Positions 26,444-35,106 of a stretch of DNA of 64,000 bases are shown here, piece after piece. Within the stretch, counting starts at the first letter, position 1. Every line of letters begins with the position of its first letter. The position numbers and the translations under genes are program-made. The notes under the pieces were generated by a model. The model did no database searches and was not told the DNA's origin. It saw only the letters and a list, made by a program, of their open reading frames with translations. Source of the DNA: Obscuribacter phosphatis_A (GTDB lineage: Bacteria; Cyanobacteriota; Vampirovibrionia; Obscuribacterales; Obscuribacteraceae); assembly GCA_017303615.1 (NCBI GenBank), contig JAFLCK010000002.1:1-64000 (forward strand), read 5' to 3'.

Positions 26444-27670
26444 TTATTTCTTTGGACGAGTCTTATCTGTTATTGCTGGATTGCTAACAGGGTAAAGTGA
26501 GTTGAGCGTTTGCAGAAAATCTCCAACCTCAAGCATTTCCTGTTGCGCCTTGTACATCCCCTGCCTGACTGGATCGTCGGCAAGGCGAGCATAAATTAGA
26601 GTCGAAGTATGCAACTTGTGACCGAGCGCTTTGCCTATTATTTGTTGGCTTTGATTGCCCATTGCCATGTACGAGCCTAACGTGCGACGAAGATCATGAA
26701 CACAGAGATTCGCAAGACCAGCGCGTTCTACGACTTTTCTCCAGGTTGCTTTTGGTTCCTGAAGATGCGAACCAGGCTTCTTGCCTGGGAAGACCCAGGC
26801 GCCTTTGTTCGCGCGTAGGCGGCTTCGCAATATTGTCACGGCGAAGGGAGTGAGTGGTACCGTATGTGAGTCTTTGTTTTTTGTCTTCGGAATTCTCCAG
26901 CTTCCACGACTGAGATCAACTTCGTCCCAGCGCATAGCAAGCACGTTGGCTTGCCTGGCTCCGGTAAGAATGCTGATGAATAGATAGTCTCTTATAGTCT
27001 CATTCGTCTCTTCTGCGAGCGACTGGAAAAAGCTGACAAGTTCCTCTGGTTTGATGAATCTCTCTCTTGATTCCGTCTTGAAGCGATCGATTCCGACACA
27101 TGGATTAGGTCCTGCGAACAAGCCTTTCTATATTCCCCATTCGAAGACAGCGCGGATGGTATCATGAGCGCGATTTGCTCGGTGAAAATGATTGTTTTCG
27201 GCAAGCTTGTTGATTTGCCGCTGGACATCCATCTTAGAGATAGACGAAAGCTTCCTTCGGTTCCAGTGACCGAAATAGCGCTCGAAATTCTTCTCCATGT
27301 CGTCGGCGGTTGTGCAGCGACCGCGAGCGTATCCGTTCATGTAGTGCTCGAAGAGCTCTGCAAGAGTTAGCTCCTCCCTGGCTTCTCTCTTTTCTTCGAG
27401 GGGATCGATTCCCTGAGTGAGTTGAAAATTGGTCTGCTCCGCTAGCTTTCTAGCCTGCTCGATTGATATCCGTGGGAAGCGGCCAAGAGTTCTTTTGAGG
27501 GCCCGTCCGTCGACCCATCGGTAGATCATGAAGGTCTTCGTGCCTTTGTCCGAGACACGCAAGGCAAGATGCGGCACCTTCGTGTCGTAATAGACCTCGC
27601 GTTTGCCCGTATCCGGCAGATCGAGCTGGTCGATTTCTCGAATAGTAAAGTTGAATTTCCTTCTTGCCAT
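26444..27670 (-). pseudogene. int: Tyrosine integrase of the tRNA-Val site, interrupted by an in-frame amber codon
   Basis: Two adjacent frames form one integrase of about 408 codons. The N-terminal part (27670-27131) has a DUF4102-like arm-binding domain (KVPHLALRVSDKGTKTF, then RTLGRFPRISIEQARKLAE) and a SAM-like core-binding domain. The C-terminal part has TGARQANVL, HDLRRT and LGHKLHTSTLIYARL with the catalytic Arg, His and Tyr. They are joined in the same frame but separated by a TAG at 27128-27130, between EWGI and the PNPC block. So this is a nonsense change, not a frameshift. The family is P4-like. Integrases of this type insert into tRNA genes, and a tRNA-Val fragment lies 310 bases upstream. 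Confidence 0.85.
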
Positions 27671-27671
27671 G

Positions 27672-27879
27672 CCTAGCCCCCGATCTTCAGCGTAAAGCTT
27701 GTAAATAAGCGGTTCTTGGTGGTTGTCATCCGTAAATTCCTAGCCCAAAATGCCCGAATATCCTATTGAAAACGTCGAAAATTCAATAGTGGCGCACAGC
27801 GGCGCCTCCCGTTGGCGGAGCACTTCGTCACTATCGAAGGGTTTTCACCGGGCTATGCATGGGCTAGGTTTGGGCTATG
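27672..27879 (+). promoter_or_regulatory. Candidate integrase arm-type sites (GGGCTA repeats) near the attachment site
   Basis: Three copies of GGGCTAKG start at 27850, 27861 and 27872, exactly 11 bases apart, so they lie on one face of the helix. Two inverted copies (CCTAGCCC) lie at 27672-27679 and 27739-27746, the first directly at the integrase start. Repeats of this kind between int and the att core usually are arm-type binding sites for integrase or an excisionase, and the copy at the start codon could allow autoregulation. This is inferred from position and spacing. Confidence 0.55.
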
Positions 27880-27980
27880 ATTTTAATGAAAATCGATGAA
27901 ACCCATTGAAAACCGGTATACCGTAAATGCCTGTCCAGTGGACGCTTGGGAACACGAGTGAACATTAGAAAATGGGTAAT

Positions 27981-28030
27981 GCACTTCGTTTACACCGAAG
28001 GGGTTGGGAGTTCGAGTCTCTCACCGCCCA
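27981..28030 (+). other. 3' fragment of tRNA-Val(TAC): attachment-site core
   Basis: The anticodon arm CTTCGTTTACACCGAAG, the T-arm and the 3' acceptor strand ending in CCGCCCA of a tRNA-Val are present, but the 5' acceptor strand and D-arm are not; the first 20 bases before it do not fold as a tRNA. A lone 3' half next to an integrase gene is the typical product of site-specific insertion into a tRNA. By orientation, the integrated element lies to the left (int side) and the old chromosome begins to the right. The intact tRNA-Val should be at the other end of the element, outside this window. Confidence 0.8.
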
Positions 28031-28109
28031 AGGCTTTTAGGCATCCCATGATCACCGGTGCCCCTCTGGTGCCCCCGACGCATTGCTACGCTATGCAGTG
28101 GATTAGCGG

Positions 28110-29009
28110 ATGACCATTGTCACAGTCAGAGCCAAGCTCCCTAGACTACAGATCAGCGGTGATATCACCGTTGCTGGTGTCACTATTAGGCGACGGAAGA
28201 CATGTATTAGTCTCGCTACTCAAGCCACGCGAAATGTACCTGGCTCGTTTGTGGTTGCCGAGGAACGACTTTTGCATATTGCACAATCAATAGAGCTGCT
28301 GCATCATCAAACCACATCTATTCAAATTGATAAAGAAACTTTTCCTTCAAGGCACAGTTCAAGATTCAGAGCGAATCCGCAGACGTTAGACCGGAACCTT
28401 GTTTCATCAGTAACTACTGCATTGAACGCTCATCCCCAAGCCGGTGTGCTGAAATCCATTTTGAAGGTTCTGTGCCGAGCAGACGAAGGTGATACTTGGC
28501 TTGAGCAATTCATTTTTAAATGGATGGCATTTAACACGCTTTATGGAATGTATGCAGCTACGCATAACGAGCGTGAACGAGACCAAATCGACAACTTTAT
28601 TGATAGAAGCACATTGACCGATGCAGAATTGAAGCCGTGGGTCGATCTGCGTATTAACCAGCAGGGCTTCTCCTTTCTAATTGCACAGGGCTTAACGCTC
28701 GGTCTAGGAAATAATCCCACGCTCGTATCAACCGATCTTGCAACTGCTTTGGCAAATCTTCCAAACACGCAAGATTATCGTGATTTTGCAACGAAGGCTA
28801 TTCTCGTCGTTTATGCACTCAGAAATCGGTTTTTCCACGGGAACGCACCCGCCATTCAAGTAAATCAAATGGTTGAAGTCTCTGAAGCAGTCGCACTGCT
28901 GGACTTCGTCATACGCGCGACGATTCAGAAACAACTCGGATTGCCACCATCTGGTCCCCTATCCGCGATGATTGAGCATATAACAGTCGCATTCGACGAG
29001 TTTCTATAG
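28110..29009 (+). CDS. HEPN-domain protein (Apea-like)
   Basis: This 299-residue protein has a helical C-terminal half with the HEPN signature RNRFFHG (Arg238 and His243, R-x4-H form). It is preceded by FKWMAFNTLYGMYA, as in Apea-like HEPN proteins. HEPN domains with this motif are usually metal-independent RNases in toxin or abortive-infection systems. The N-terminal 100 residues are beta-rich and not recognised. There is no partner nucleotidyltransferase (MNT) next to it, so it would be a stand-alone HEPN. It starts 80 bases after the tRNA-Val fragment. Catalytic residues are seen; RNase activity is inferred. Confidence 0.75.
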   Translation: MTIVTVRAKLPRLQISGDITVAGVTIRRRKTCISLATQATRNVPGSFVVAEERLLHIAQSIELLHHQTTSIQIDKETFPSRHSSRFRANPQTLDRNLVSSVTTALNAHPQAGVLKSILKVLCRADEGDTWLEQFIFKWMAFNTLYGMYAATHNERERDQIDNFIDRSTLTDAELKPWVDLRINQQGFSFLIAQGLTLGLGNNPTLVSTDLATALANLPNTQDYRDFATKAILVVYALRNRFFHGNAPAIQVNQMVEVSEAVALLDFVIRATIQKQLGLPPSGPLSAMIEHITVAFDEFL

Positions 29010-29048
29010 AGCCGCCTCTTTACAGCCCACCAGGCCGAATGCGACGCA

Positions 29049-29505
29049 TCAAAACCCTGGAAACGCTAAAGTTGGCTCCAGAACATGAAATGATCGAACC
29101 ATCTTCTCCACATCCGGAATTAGCTTGGCTTCGTTTTTGTCGTCAACCGTCCTTACGATTACGAATGACTGACCATTTTTGACAAACGCCCATTGACGCC
29201 ATTGCCGCCCTTCAATGGGTGCCTTTGTCTTGCAGTAGAGTGCTTCGGCCCCATCAACGATAATCTTAGTCATATCGTCAACAGTTATGCAATTATGCAT
29301 CTTGTCCGCCCAAACCAGAGCTTGTTCATCGCGAATGGCCTTGAGCTGCTGCTCGTTCAATCCAACAAATCGTCCCATCATGTAAATATCCATACCGACC
29401 GGCGCAACCTTTGGAATGTACGCGACATAGTAGCCTCTGTCGTCCGCCTTCCAGCCATCCGCGATTGAAATGGAATATGGGAGAGGCATCTGCGGTTCCT
29501 CAAAA
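29049..29505 (-). pseudogene. Truncated gene for an unknown, possibly exported protein
   Basis: The frame encodes about 146 residues from a Met at 29489 but is open back to the IS66 end at 29506, so the 5' end was probably removed. The sequence begins with a short hydrophobic stretch and GWKADDRGYYVAYIP. It ends with AFVKNGQSFVIVRTVDD and RSFHVLEP, the look of a secreted PsbP/DcrB-like or lipoprotein-type domain in which a signal peptide has been lost. No function is recognised. It lies convergent to the HEPN gene. Confidence 0.55.
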
Positions 29506-29592
29506 GAAACCGTTGCACAAAGTACACCCTAGAAACGGGCGCGCGAGCAAGAGATTATTGAGAGCGCAGTTTTTGCTTGCAGGAGAGAAAAG

Positions 29593-30391
29593 TTACTGGT
29601 GCTTAGTTTGCCTGAGAGCGAGCCATCCGTCAGGAAGGAAGTCGTCGAGGTCTCGCATATTGGCATTGGGGAAGCGAGTAAGAACATCTTTCAGATATTC
29701 GAAGGAGTTAATTTTCAGCCTTTCGCAAGTTTGAATGAGGGTCATGAGGATTGCAGAAGTATGCCCTCCGTCGACGGAGCCAGCAAAGAGCCAGTTGGAG
29801 CGGCCGAGAACAATGGGCTTGATGGAGCGTTCGCAAGCACTGTTAGAGATGTCGACGTAGCCAGTATCTGCGTAGAGACAAAGTGCGGCCCAGCGATTGA
29901 GAGTGTAGGAGATTGCATCGGAGAGTTTGGATTTGGGCGGTTCTTTGAGAGCATTTTCGTCGAGCCAGGTTTTGAGGAGAGCGAGTTTTGGTTTTGCCAG
30001 TCGGATTCGCATGTCTTTGCGCTGTTCTTCAGTGAGGTTCTTCGCCACACGCTCGATATCAAAGAGACTTTTGATTACGCCCATGGGAAATTCGACAGTT
30101 AAGTTATCTTGTCGTCGAGCCAGGCTTCTTCGAAGCGGCAGTGTAGATGAGCCCAGCAATTGGCAGAAGTAGCACCAGCTGCGATTATCCCGTTGAATTT
30201 GTTTGTGCCGTCAGAGAGAAGAACACCCTTAAAGCCTTTGAGAACTTTCTCCGGGTACATAGAGTGTTCTGTTTCAGAGAAATCGTAGATGGTGTAGGGA
30301 TTAGAGCTATCGCCGAGCATAGACCAGACGATATCGCGGTGGGTTTTACCAAGACCTTTTTTGGACAGGCAGGCAGGCGAAAAGGTTTTGG
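29593..30391 (-). pseudogene. tnpC: IS66 TnpC, N-terminally truncated and frameshifted
   Basis: Same C-terminal TnpC segment as in copy 1. Near 30100 the sequence ACAGTTAAGTTATCTTG replaces ACAGTTGTCTTG of copy 1, a net gain of five bases that breaks the frame into two pieces (29593-30159 and 30099-30320). The first catalytic Asp is missing as in copy 1, so the protein is dead twice over. Confidence 0.85.
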
Positions 30392-30748
30392 TTAAATCAG
30401 AGAGGACATTTTGAATCGTTTCTGACGTCGTATGTGGCGCACATCTATGCCGTCGAGAATTATCTTCAAGGTTGGGTGATCAATCTCGATACTATTGCCC
30501 ACGAAGTGCGGCGGGAACTTGAATGTGCCCTTGGACAGAAGCTTATACCCAAGCACGAAGCAATCGCCGTCCCATGCAAGGATCTTAAGCCTGTCACCTC
30601 GGCGATTGCGGAAGACGAAGAGGTTGCCAGAGAGGGGATTTCCGTGCATGAAGGATCGCACCTGACCGGATAGTCCGCAGAAACCCATTCTCATATCGGT
30701 GGGCCTGCTGCAAAAATAGATCTTCAGATTGCCTGTGGGAACAAGCAT
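30392..30748 (-). CDS. tnpB: IS66 accessory protein TnpB
   Basis: This 118-residue TnpB is nearly identical to the copy-1 protein (RPTDMRMGFCGLSGQV, LKILAWDGD) and its frame is intact, although its neighbours tnpA and tnpC are broken. It is probably not functional on its own. Confidence 0.85.
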   Translation of the reverse strand: MLVPTGNLKIYFCSRPTDMRMGFCGLSGQVRSFMHGNPLSGNLFVFRNRRGDRLKILAWDGDCFVLGYKLLSKGTFKFPPHFVGNSIEIDHPTLKIILDGIDVRHIRRQKRFKMSSLI

Positions 30749-30752
30749 TGCG

Positions 30753-31163
30753 TTATCGGAGCTCTTGTAGAACGGCGAAGAGCAAAGCGCTATTCGATGC
30801 AGCCGGAAGCTAAATTAAAAGACCTTGTTGCGTGGAGATTTCTATTCTTTCTGTCTCAGCCTGAGGCGCCTCAAGCCGCTGGAGGCGAATGGAACATTTT
30901 GCCTCGACAAATTCCATTGAAGTTTTCTTTTCTTGCCTCTCGTTGGTCTCATTCGCTAGACGACTCTTTCTGGCAGCTCTTACGGACTCATTGCGTTGTT
31001 CCGCGTCGCGACTCTCAATCACAGAGACCCAGCTGCAGAGAGTACTTAGCTTCAAACCTCGCTCTCGGCAGAACCGAGCCTTACTGACGCCACTTGCCCG
31101 CCAGCTTGAAAGTACTTCTCTTCAATGCTTCTCTTTCTCTAGATCTCTCTTGCTATTTGACAC
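30753..31163 (-). pseudogene. tnpA: IS66 TnpA with two nonsense codons
   Basis: Aligned with copy 1, codon 14 (TGG) has become TGA, and near the C-terminus an AAG has become TAG, which would remove the last 20 residues. The GTG start and the helix-turn-helix region are otherwise recognisable. Confidence 0.85.
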
Positions 31164-31247
31164 TATGCCGACTGCTACGAATTGCTAAGCCGCTCGTCTA
31201 AGCAATGGGATATTCCACTGAGCGGGTGTAGTTCCTGCAACGCTCTC

Positions 31248-31377
31248 CCACAAGGTAATAGTGGCGACCGAGCGCTTCAATTTCTCGCTGGCCAAGCCCT
31301 TGAAGGGTTGAATTGTCCAAAATAATAGAGCTGCCTTCAATGCCCGTACGGCCTGCGACCTTTTTGGTTTCAGCGAA
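31248..31377 (-). pseudogene. Short coding-like fragment cut by IS66 copy 2
   Basis: A minus-strand frame of about 43 codons (TKKVAGRTGIEGSSIILDNS, then LGQREIEALGRHYYLV) lies between a TAA and the IS66 end. It has no start codon and continues into the IS. Its composition looks protein-coding, but I do not recognise it. It may be a stump of a gene destroyed by the IS. Confidence 0.35.
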
Positions 31378-31546
31378 TTAACTCACGATAGGTTTGCTTC
31401 ATCAAGGACCGGTGCTCCGACAAAGGCACCGGTGCCATAGACCTAATCCAGCATAGGTCAAATGGTAAAGCTGGGCAAGCTTTGCCTGGCTACCCCATAA
31501 TAAGCAGCCCAATTATTGGTTCAATTCGACTGTCCAGGCTGTACGC

Positions 31547-31576
31547 TTGACGTATACACGGCATATACGCTATACT
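31547..31576 (+). promoter_or_regulatory. Sigma-70-type promoter with operator for the abiE operon
   Basis: A -35 TTGACG and a -10 TATACT are separated by 18 bases, and the first gene starts 34 bases after the -10. The spacer contains a perfect 6-base inverted repeat, CGTATA and TATACG with a 7-base gap (31551-31569). AbiEi antitoxins are known to repress their own promoter by binding inverted repeats, so this is a likely operator for AbiEi. No test was possible here. Confidence 0.65.
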
Positions 31577-31610
31577 GAGTGCATGAAACTTCAATGAGAA
31601 TTCAGGCATT

Positions 31611-32213
31611 ATGCACGCCCTCGCTACACCGACAAAACCTACTGGCGCGGCTCTTCTGTCTCGTCGGCTTCGAGCAGGCGGAGTATACCGGCGTGAAGAT
31701 CTTGCTCCGGACTCTAATGCTGTTGACCGTCATTTGAAACAGCTACAAGAAACAGGCCGGCTCAAAAAGCTATCTCGAGGACTCTACTACGTGCCTCGAC
31801 AGTCGGCCTATGGCGCGTTGCCGCCAGATGACAGAAAACTCGTTGCTGCATTTCTGCGTGATGACAATTTCTTGCTGCTTTCACCGGCCAGCTACAACAC
31901 ACTTGAGCTAGGCGGCACGCAACTCTACAACCGTACCGTTGTCTACAATCACAAGCGTCACGGACGGTTTACTTTCGGAAACCGGACATTCGATTTTCGA
32001 ATGAAGCCGCGATTTCCGCGCAGACTTTCCCATGAGTTCCTCATTGTTGATTTACTCAACAATCTGGATGAACTTGCAGAAGAGCACGAAGATCTCTTGC
32101 GTAATGCTCAGCTTAAAGCTCCGACATTGGACCGCCGCAAGCTAATGCAAGCAGCATCAAATTTCGGAACTGTAGCGACAAAGCAATTGGTCAAGAAGTG
32201 GCTTGATGTCTGA
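31611..32213 (+). CDS. abiEi: AbiEi-type antitoxin (type IV toxin-antitoxin)
   Basis: This 200-residue protein has an N-terminal winged helix (LRAGGVYRREDL, LKQLQETGRLKKLSRGLYYV) as in DUF6088/AbiEi antitoxins. A C-terminal domain follows (SPASYNTLELGGTQLYN, HEFLIVDLLNN). AbiEi represses its operon and opposes the nucleotidyltransferase toxin without direct binding, as known for type IV systems. It overlaps the toxin gene by eight bases. The promoter and inverted repeat upstream fit autoregulation. Confidence 0.85.
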   Translation: MHALATPTKPTGAALLSRRLRAGGVYRREDLAPDSNAVDRHLKQLQETGRLKKLSRGLYYVPRQSAYGALPPDDRKLVAAFLRDDNFLLLSPASYNTLELGGTQLYNRTVVYNHKRHGRFTFGNRTFDFRMKPRFPRRLSHEFLIVDLLNNLDELAEEHEDLLRNAQLKAPTLDRRKLMQAASNFGTVATKQLVKKWLDV

Positions 32214-33147
32214 ATACTTGCATAAGAGAGCAGATTTTGCAGCTCTGCTGAATCTCATTGCGAGCAGAGATGGCATCACGCCTACCTTGGTCGAAAAAGA
32301 TTACTGGATCATGCACAGCCTTCACGGGCTCAAGCAACAAGGATTTCAATTCGAATTGAAGGGCGGCACCTCACTGTCCAAAGGGTTTGGAATCATCAAA
32401 CGGTTTTCAGAAGATATAGACATCCGCTTTGAACCTCCTGCGGAGATGGAGGTAAAAACTGGAAAGAATCACGATAAGGAGATTCATATTAAATCCCGCA
32501 GGAAATTTTACGACTGGCTCGCCGGTGAAATTGACATTGCGGATGTCACAGCTTCACGTGCCACCGAATATGACGATGAGCGCCTGCGAAATGGTGGCAT
32601 ACGCCTCAGTTATGAAACCAAGACCGCAGAACTTCAGGGAGTAAAGCCAGGTATCCTACTTGAAGTCGGCTTCGATGACACCGCGCCCAACACCTCTGTG
32701 GACATTTCATCTTGGGCTTTGGAAACGGCTCGCACAAATAAGGTTGATGTCATCGATAACCGGGCGATTGCCATTCTCTGCTACAACCCCGAATACACAT
32801 TCGTTGAGAAATTGCAGACAATCTCTACCAAATTCCGTCAATTCCGATCTTCTGGCAAAATGCCCTCCAATTTTCTCCGACACTACAACGATGTTCATTC
32901 GTTGCTGGACGTTGAGGCTGTGCAGCGCTTCATCGGCACCGAACAATATGAACTACGAAAGAAACAACGCTTTCCAAGTCAAGACGAATTGCGCATATCC
33001 AAGAATCCAGCATTCCTCTTCGAAAACCCTGAGGAATACAAGCAATTCGAGAGGGAGTATAAGGGAACTGAAGCTCTTTACTATGCTGGACAACCGTCCC
33101 TTGCTGACATTGCAGCAAAGATCAAACTACACATCGACAAGCTGTAA
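32206..33147 (+). CDS. abiEii: AbiEii-type nucleotidyltransferase toxin
   Basis: This 313-residue protein starts at ATG 32206 inside the last codons of the antitoxin gene. It shows the AbiEii/MNT-like nucleotidyltransferase motifs: LKGGTSLSKGF (residues 51-61) and FSEDIDIRF (67-75) with the catalytic acidic residues, preceded by TLVEKDYWI. AbiEii/MenT-type toxins add nucleotides to tRNA acceptor ends and block translation, giving growth arrest or abortive infection. The frame is complete and catalytic residues are present. Confidence 0.88.
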   Translation: MSEYLHKRADFAALLNLIASRDGITPTLVEKDYWIMHSLHGLKQQGFQFELKGGTSLSKGFGIIKRFSEDIDIRFEPPAEMEVKTGKNHDKEIHIKSRRKFYDWLAGEIDIADVTASRATEYDDERLRNGGIRLSYETKTAELQGVKPGILLEVGFDDTAPNTSVDISSWALETARTNKVDVIDNRAIAILCYNPEYTFVEKLQTISTKFRQFRSSGKMPSNFLRHYNDVHSLLDVEAVQRFIGTEQYELRKKQRFPSQDELRISKNPAFLFENPEEYKQFEREYKGTEALYYAGQPSLADIAAKIKLHIDKL

Positions 33148-33636
33148 TGCGACAGCTAGACGCGAGGAATCGCACTTAATGACCTTGATTTGCGCTCGCT
33201 TGTCCAACGTATGCACCGTGCACGCGACGGATTCATTACTCACTAGATTGACTCCCGAGGGAAAGCGTGAGGCAATTCCAGAAAGGCGTCCTAAGATCAT
33301 CGCCATACCCCGATTTCGGGGAGCAATGTCGTGGTGGGGTGCGACACAGCGGCCTATGATACGCGGCGGTTGGGATGCAATCGACTGGTTAATCGAACGT
33401 GCAGCCGAAGCCGAAGAAACCGAGCTTTCTGCGGACGACCCCTCTTTGGCAACATTGAGTGAGACAGATTCCGCTACGCCCCGACAGCGCCAAGGTTACC
33501 CATGTCTCGTTATAGAATCACGCCATTAGAGAGCGCTACAATATAAGTAATAGTTTATAGAATCATCAAAAAAACGCAGCTGCAGGACGAAAGAGCGGTT
33601 GCTAAGATATATTTCAAATATCGTCCCGGTAAGTCT
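33148..33636 (+). other. 489-base spacer between abiE and Wadjet
   Basis: No convincing gene. A 116-codon stretch (about 33180-33529) without stops lies downstream of abiEii in another frame (for example MIRGGWDAIDWLIERAAEAE) but has no clear start, ribosome site or known family; it might be a gene remnant. The last 100 bases are AT-rich and probably hold the Wadjet promoter, but I cannot fix -35 and -10 boxes. Confidence 0.35.
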
Positions 33637-35106
33637 ATGAGAGTAGCCCGCCAAATTGCCTTCTATGAACGTCTGCGTGACAAGCCTCTCTGGAGCCTGC
33701 TTGCATCTCGCAATGCTCCTATTATCTTAGCCTTGCTGCAGGCTCATTTACTGGACAATGAGAGGCGTGTTCCGCAATCCATTCTGTATGAGCGAATTGA
33801 ACGAGAGCTTGAAGAACTTCGCGCTGCGGGCGTCGACGTGCCACAGCGCGCGCAGGCTTATGTAGCCGATTGGCTATCAGCTGGCTACCTGGAGCGGTAC
33901 TTTCCCGTAGGCGCCACAGAAGAAGAATACGAAATTTCCGCAGCCGCAGCGCAAGCAATTAGATTCTTAGAAAGTAATATCGACAGGCGAGCGACAGCAA
34001 CAGAAAGTCGTTTATCTGCGGTCATTCAACAACTAGTGAGACTTATAGAAGAGACAGACAGAAATAAGAGCTCTCGTATCTCAACACTGCTGCAAGAACG
34101 AGACCGCATCGACAAAGAAATCGCACGCGTTGAAAGCGGTGATATCCACGTCCTCAATGACCTTCAAGCCCTAGAACGCGTTAGAGAAGTAATCACGTTG
34201 ACGAAGGAACTGGTGGCTGACTTCAGACGTGTAAGAGATGAGTTCGATATACTGAATCGCAGCTTGCGCGAGAAGCTTCTCGAAGAGACCGATAGTCGAG
34301 GCGACGTACTCGAAGCGCTATTTGCTGGTGTCGATCTCATCGGAGAGAGTAACGCCGGACGAACCTTCGCTGCCTTCTGGCGACTATTGACAGATCCTCA
34401 GCAGAATCAAGTATTTGAAGACGCCCTCGAAACCCTTGCCGAACGAGAGTTCTTCAAGAGACTGACACCCGATGAACGTCAATTTCTGCGCCGTATGACA
34501 CGAACCCTCTTGGAACACGGCGGCATTGTGCATGACGTTCTACAGAACTTCGCTCGAAGCCTCAAGGCCTTCGTGCAAAGTCGTGAATATTTAGAGCAAC
34601 GAAGAATAAACCAATTGTTGAATGAAGCCCAACTCGCTGCGCTCAATCTCAAAGACGTCCTAGGACTCACAGAGAAGCTTGAATACGATTTACCACTAAC
34701 TAGCTGCCGCATCCGCAGCCTATCGCAGATGACCCTGCATGACCCATCTCTCGGGCTATCTGACACTACGATTTCCGATGCTCCACCGGCTGACATCAAC
34801 CTTGAGGCGATCAGCGAATTAGTCGCGCAGTCCGAGATCGATTTCCGCACTTTGAAAAGTAACATCCTCGCGTGTCTCTCTGATCACCAGGTGCAACAGG
34901 TATCGATTGGCGAAGTAATTAGAATTTATCCAGTTCTACAAGGCTTAGGCTCTGTCATTGGTTATATTTCGCTTGGGACTCGCCATGGCATTGTTGTCCC
35001 TGATCAGAATGAAAAGGTTGTTTGGGAGGGGGCTGATGGCGAACGGCGATCGGCAAGAATACCGATGATTTTCTTCCAAAGGGAAACGGTGAATGATCTT
35101 GGATAA
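33637..35106 (+). CDS. jetA: Wadjet subunit JetA (DUF3375)
   Basis: This 489-residue protein is the kleisin-like subunit of a type I Wadjet system, recognised by the DUF3375 pattern: LWSLLASRNAPIILALLQA near the N-terminus, an Arg-rich segment, long coiled-coil helices (residues 120-230) and a C-terminal winged-helix region. In Wadjet, JetA closes the JetC dimer and, with JetB and JetD, forms a complex that extrudes loops on small circular DNA and cleaves it, blocking plasmids. The jetB start overlaps its last codons. Order and overlaps of the four genes match known operons. Confidence 0.9.
   Translation: MRVARQIAFYERLRDKPLWSLLASRNAPIILALLQAHLLDNERRVPQSILYERIERELEELRAAGVDVPQRAQAYVADWLSAGYLERYFPVGATEEEYEISAAAAQAIRFLESNIDRRATATESRLSAVIQQLVRLIEETDRNKSSRISTLLQERDRIDKEIARVESGDIHVLNDLQALERVREVITLTKELVADFRRVRDEFDILNRSLREKLLEETDSRGDVLEALFAGVDLIGESNAGRTFAAFWRLLTDPQQNQVFEDALETLAEREFFKRLTPDERQFLRRMTRTLLEHGGIVHDVLQNFARSLKAFVQSREYLEQRRINQLLNEAQLAALNLKDVLGLTEKLEYDLPLTSCRIRSLSQMTLHDPSLGLSDTTISDAPPADINLEAISELVAQSEIDFRTLKSNILACLSDHQVQQVSIGEVIRIYPVLQGLGSVIGYISLGTRHGIVVPDQNEKVVWEGADGERRSARIPMIFFQRETVNDLG

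Larger units (their letters stand above)
29506..31247 (-). mobile_element. IS66-family element, copy 2, same internal deletion, decayed
   Basis: This is a second copy of the element at 8932-10668, in the same orientation and only five bases longer. It has the same terminal repeats and the same deletion of the 5' part of tnpC. Decay is further advanced here: tnpA has two new stops and tnpC a 5-base insertion. No target duplication is seen. With copy 1 it brackets about 18.8 kb of island DNA in direct orientation. Confidence 0.9.

Noticed and set aside
27961..28030. A complete tRNA-Val gene
   Set aside because: The 5' acceptor strand and D-arm are missing, so it is a fragment at an attachment site.
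32660..33529. A 289-codon frame overlapping abiEii
   Set aside because: Its first half runs within abiEii in another frame. Only the part after 33147 is independent, and that has no start or known family.
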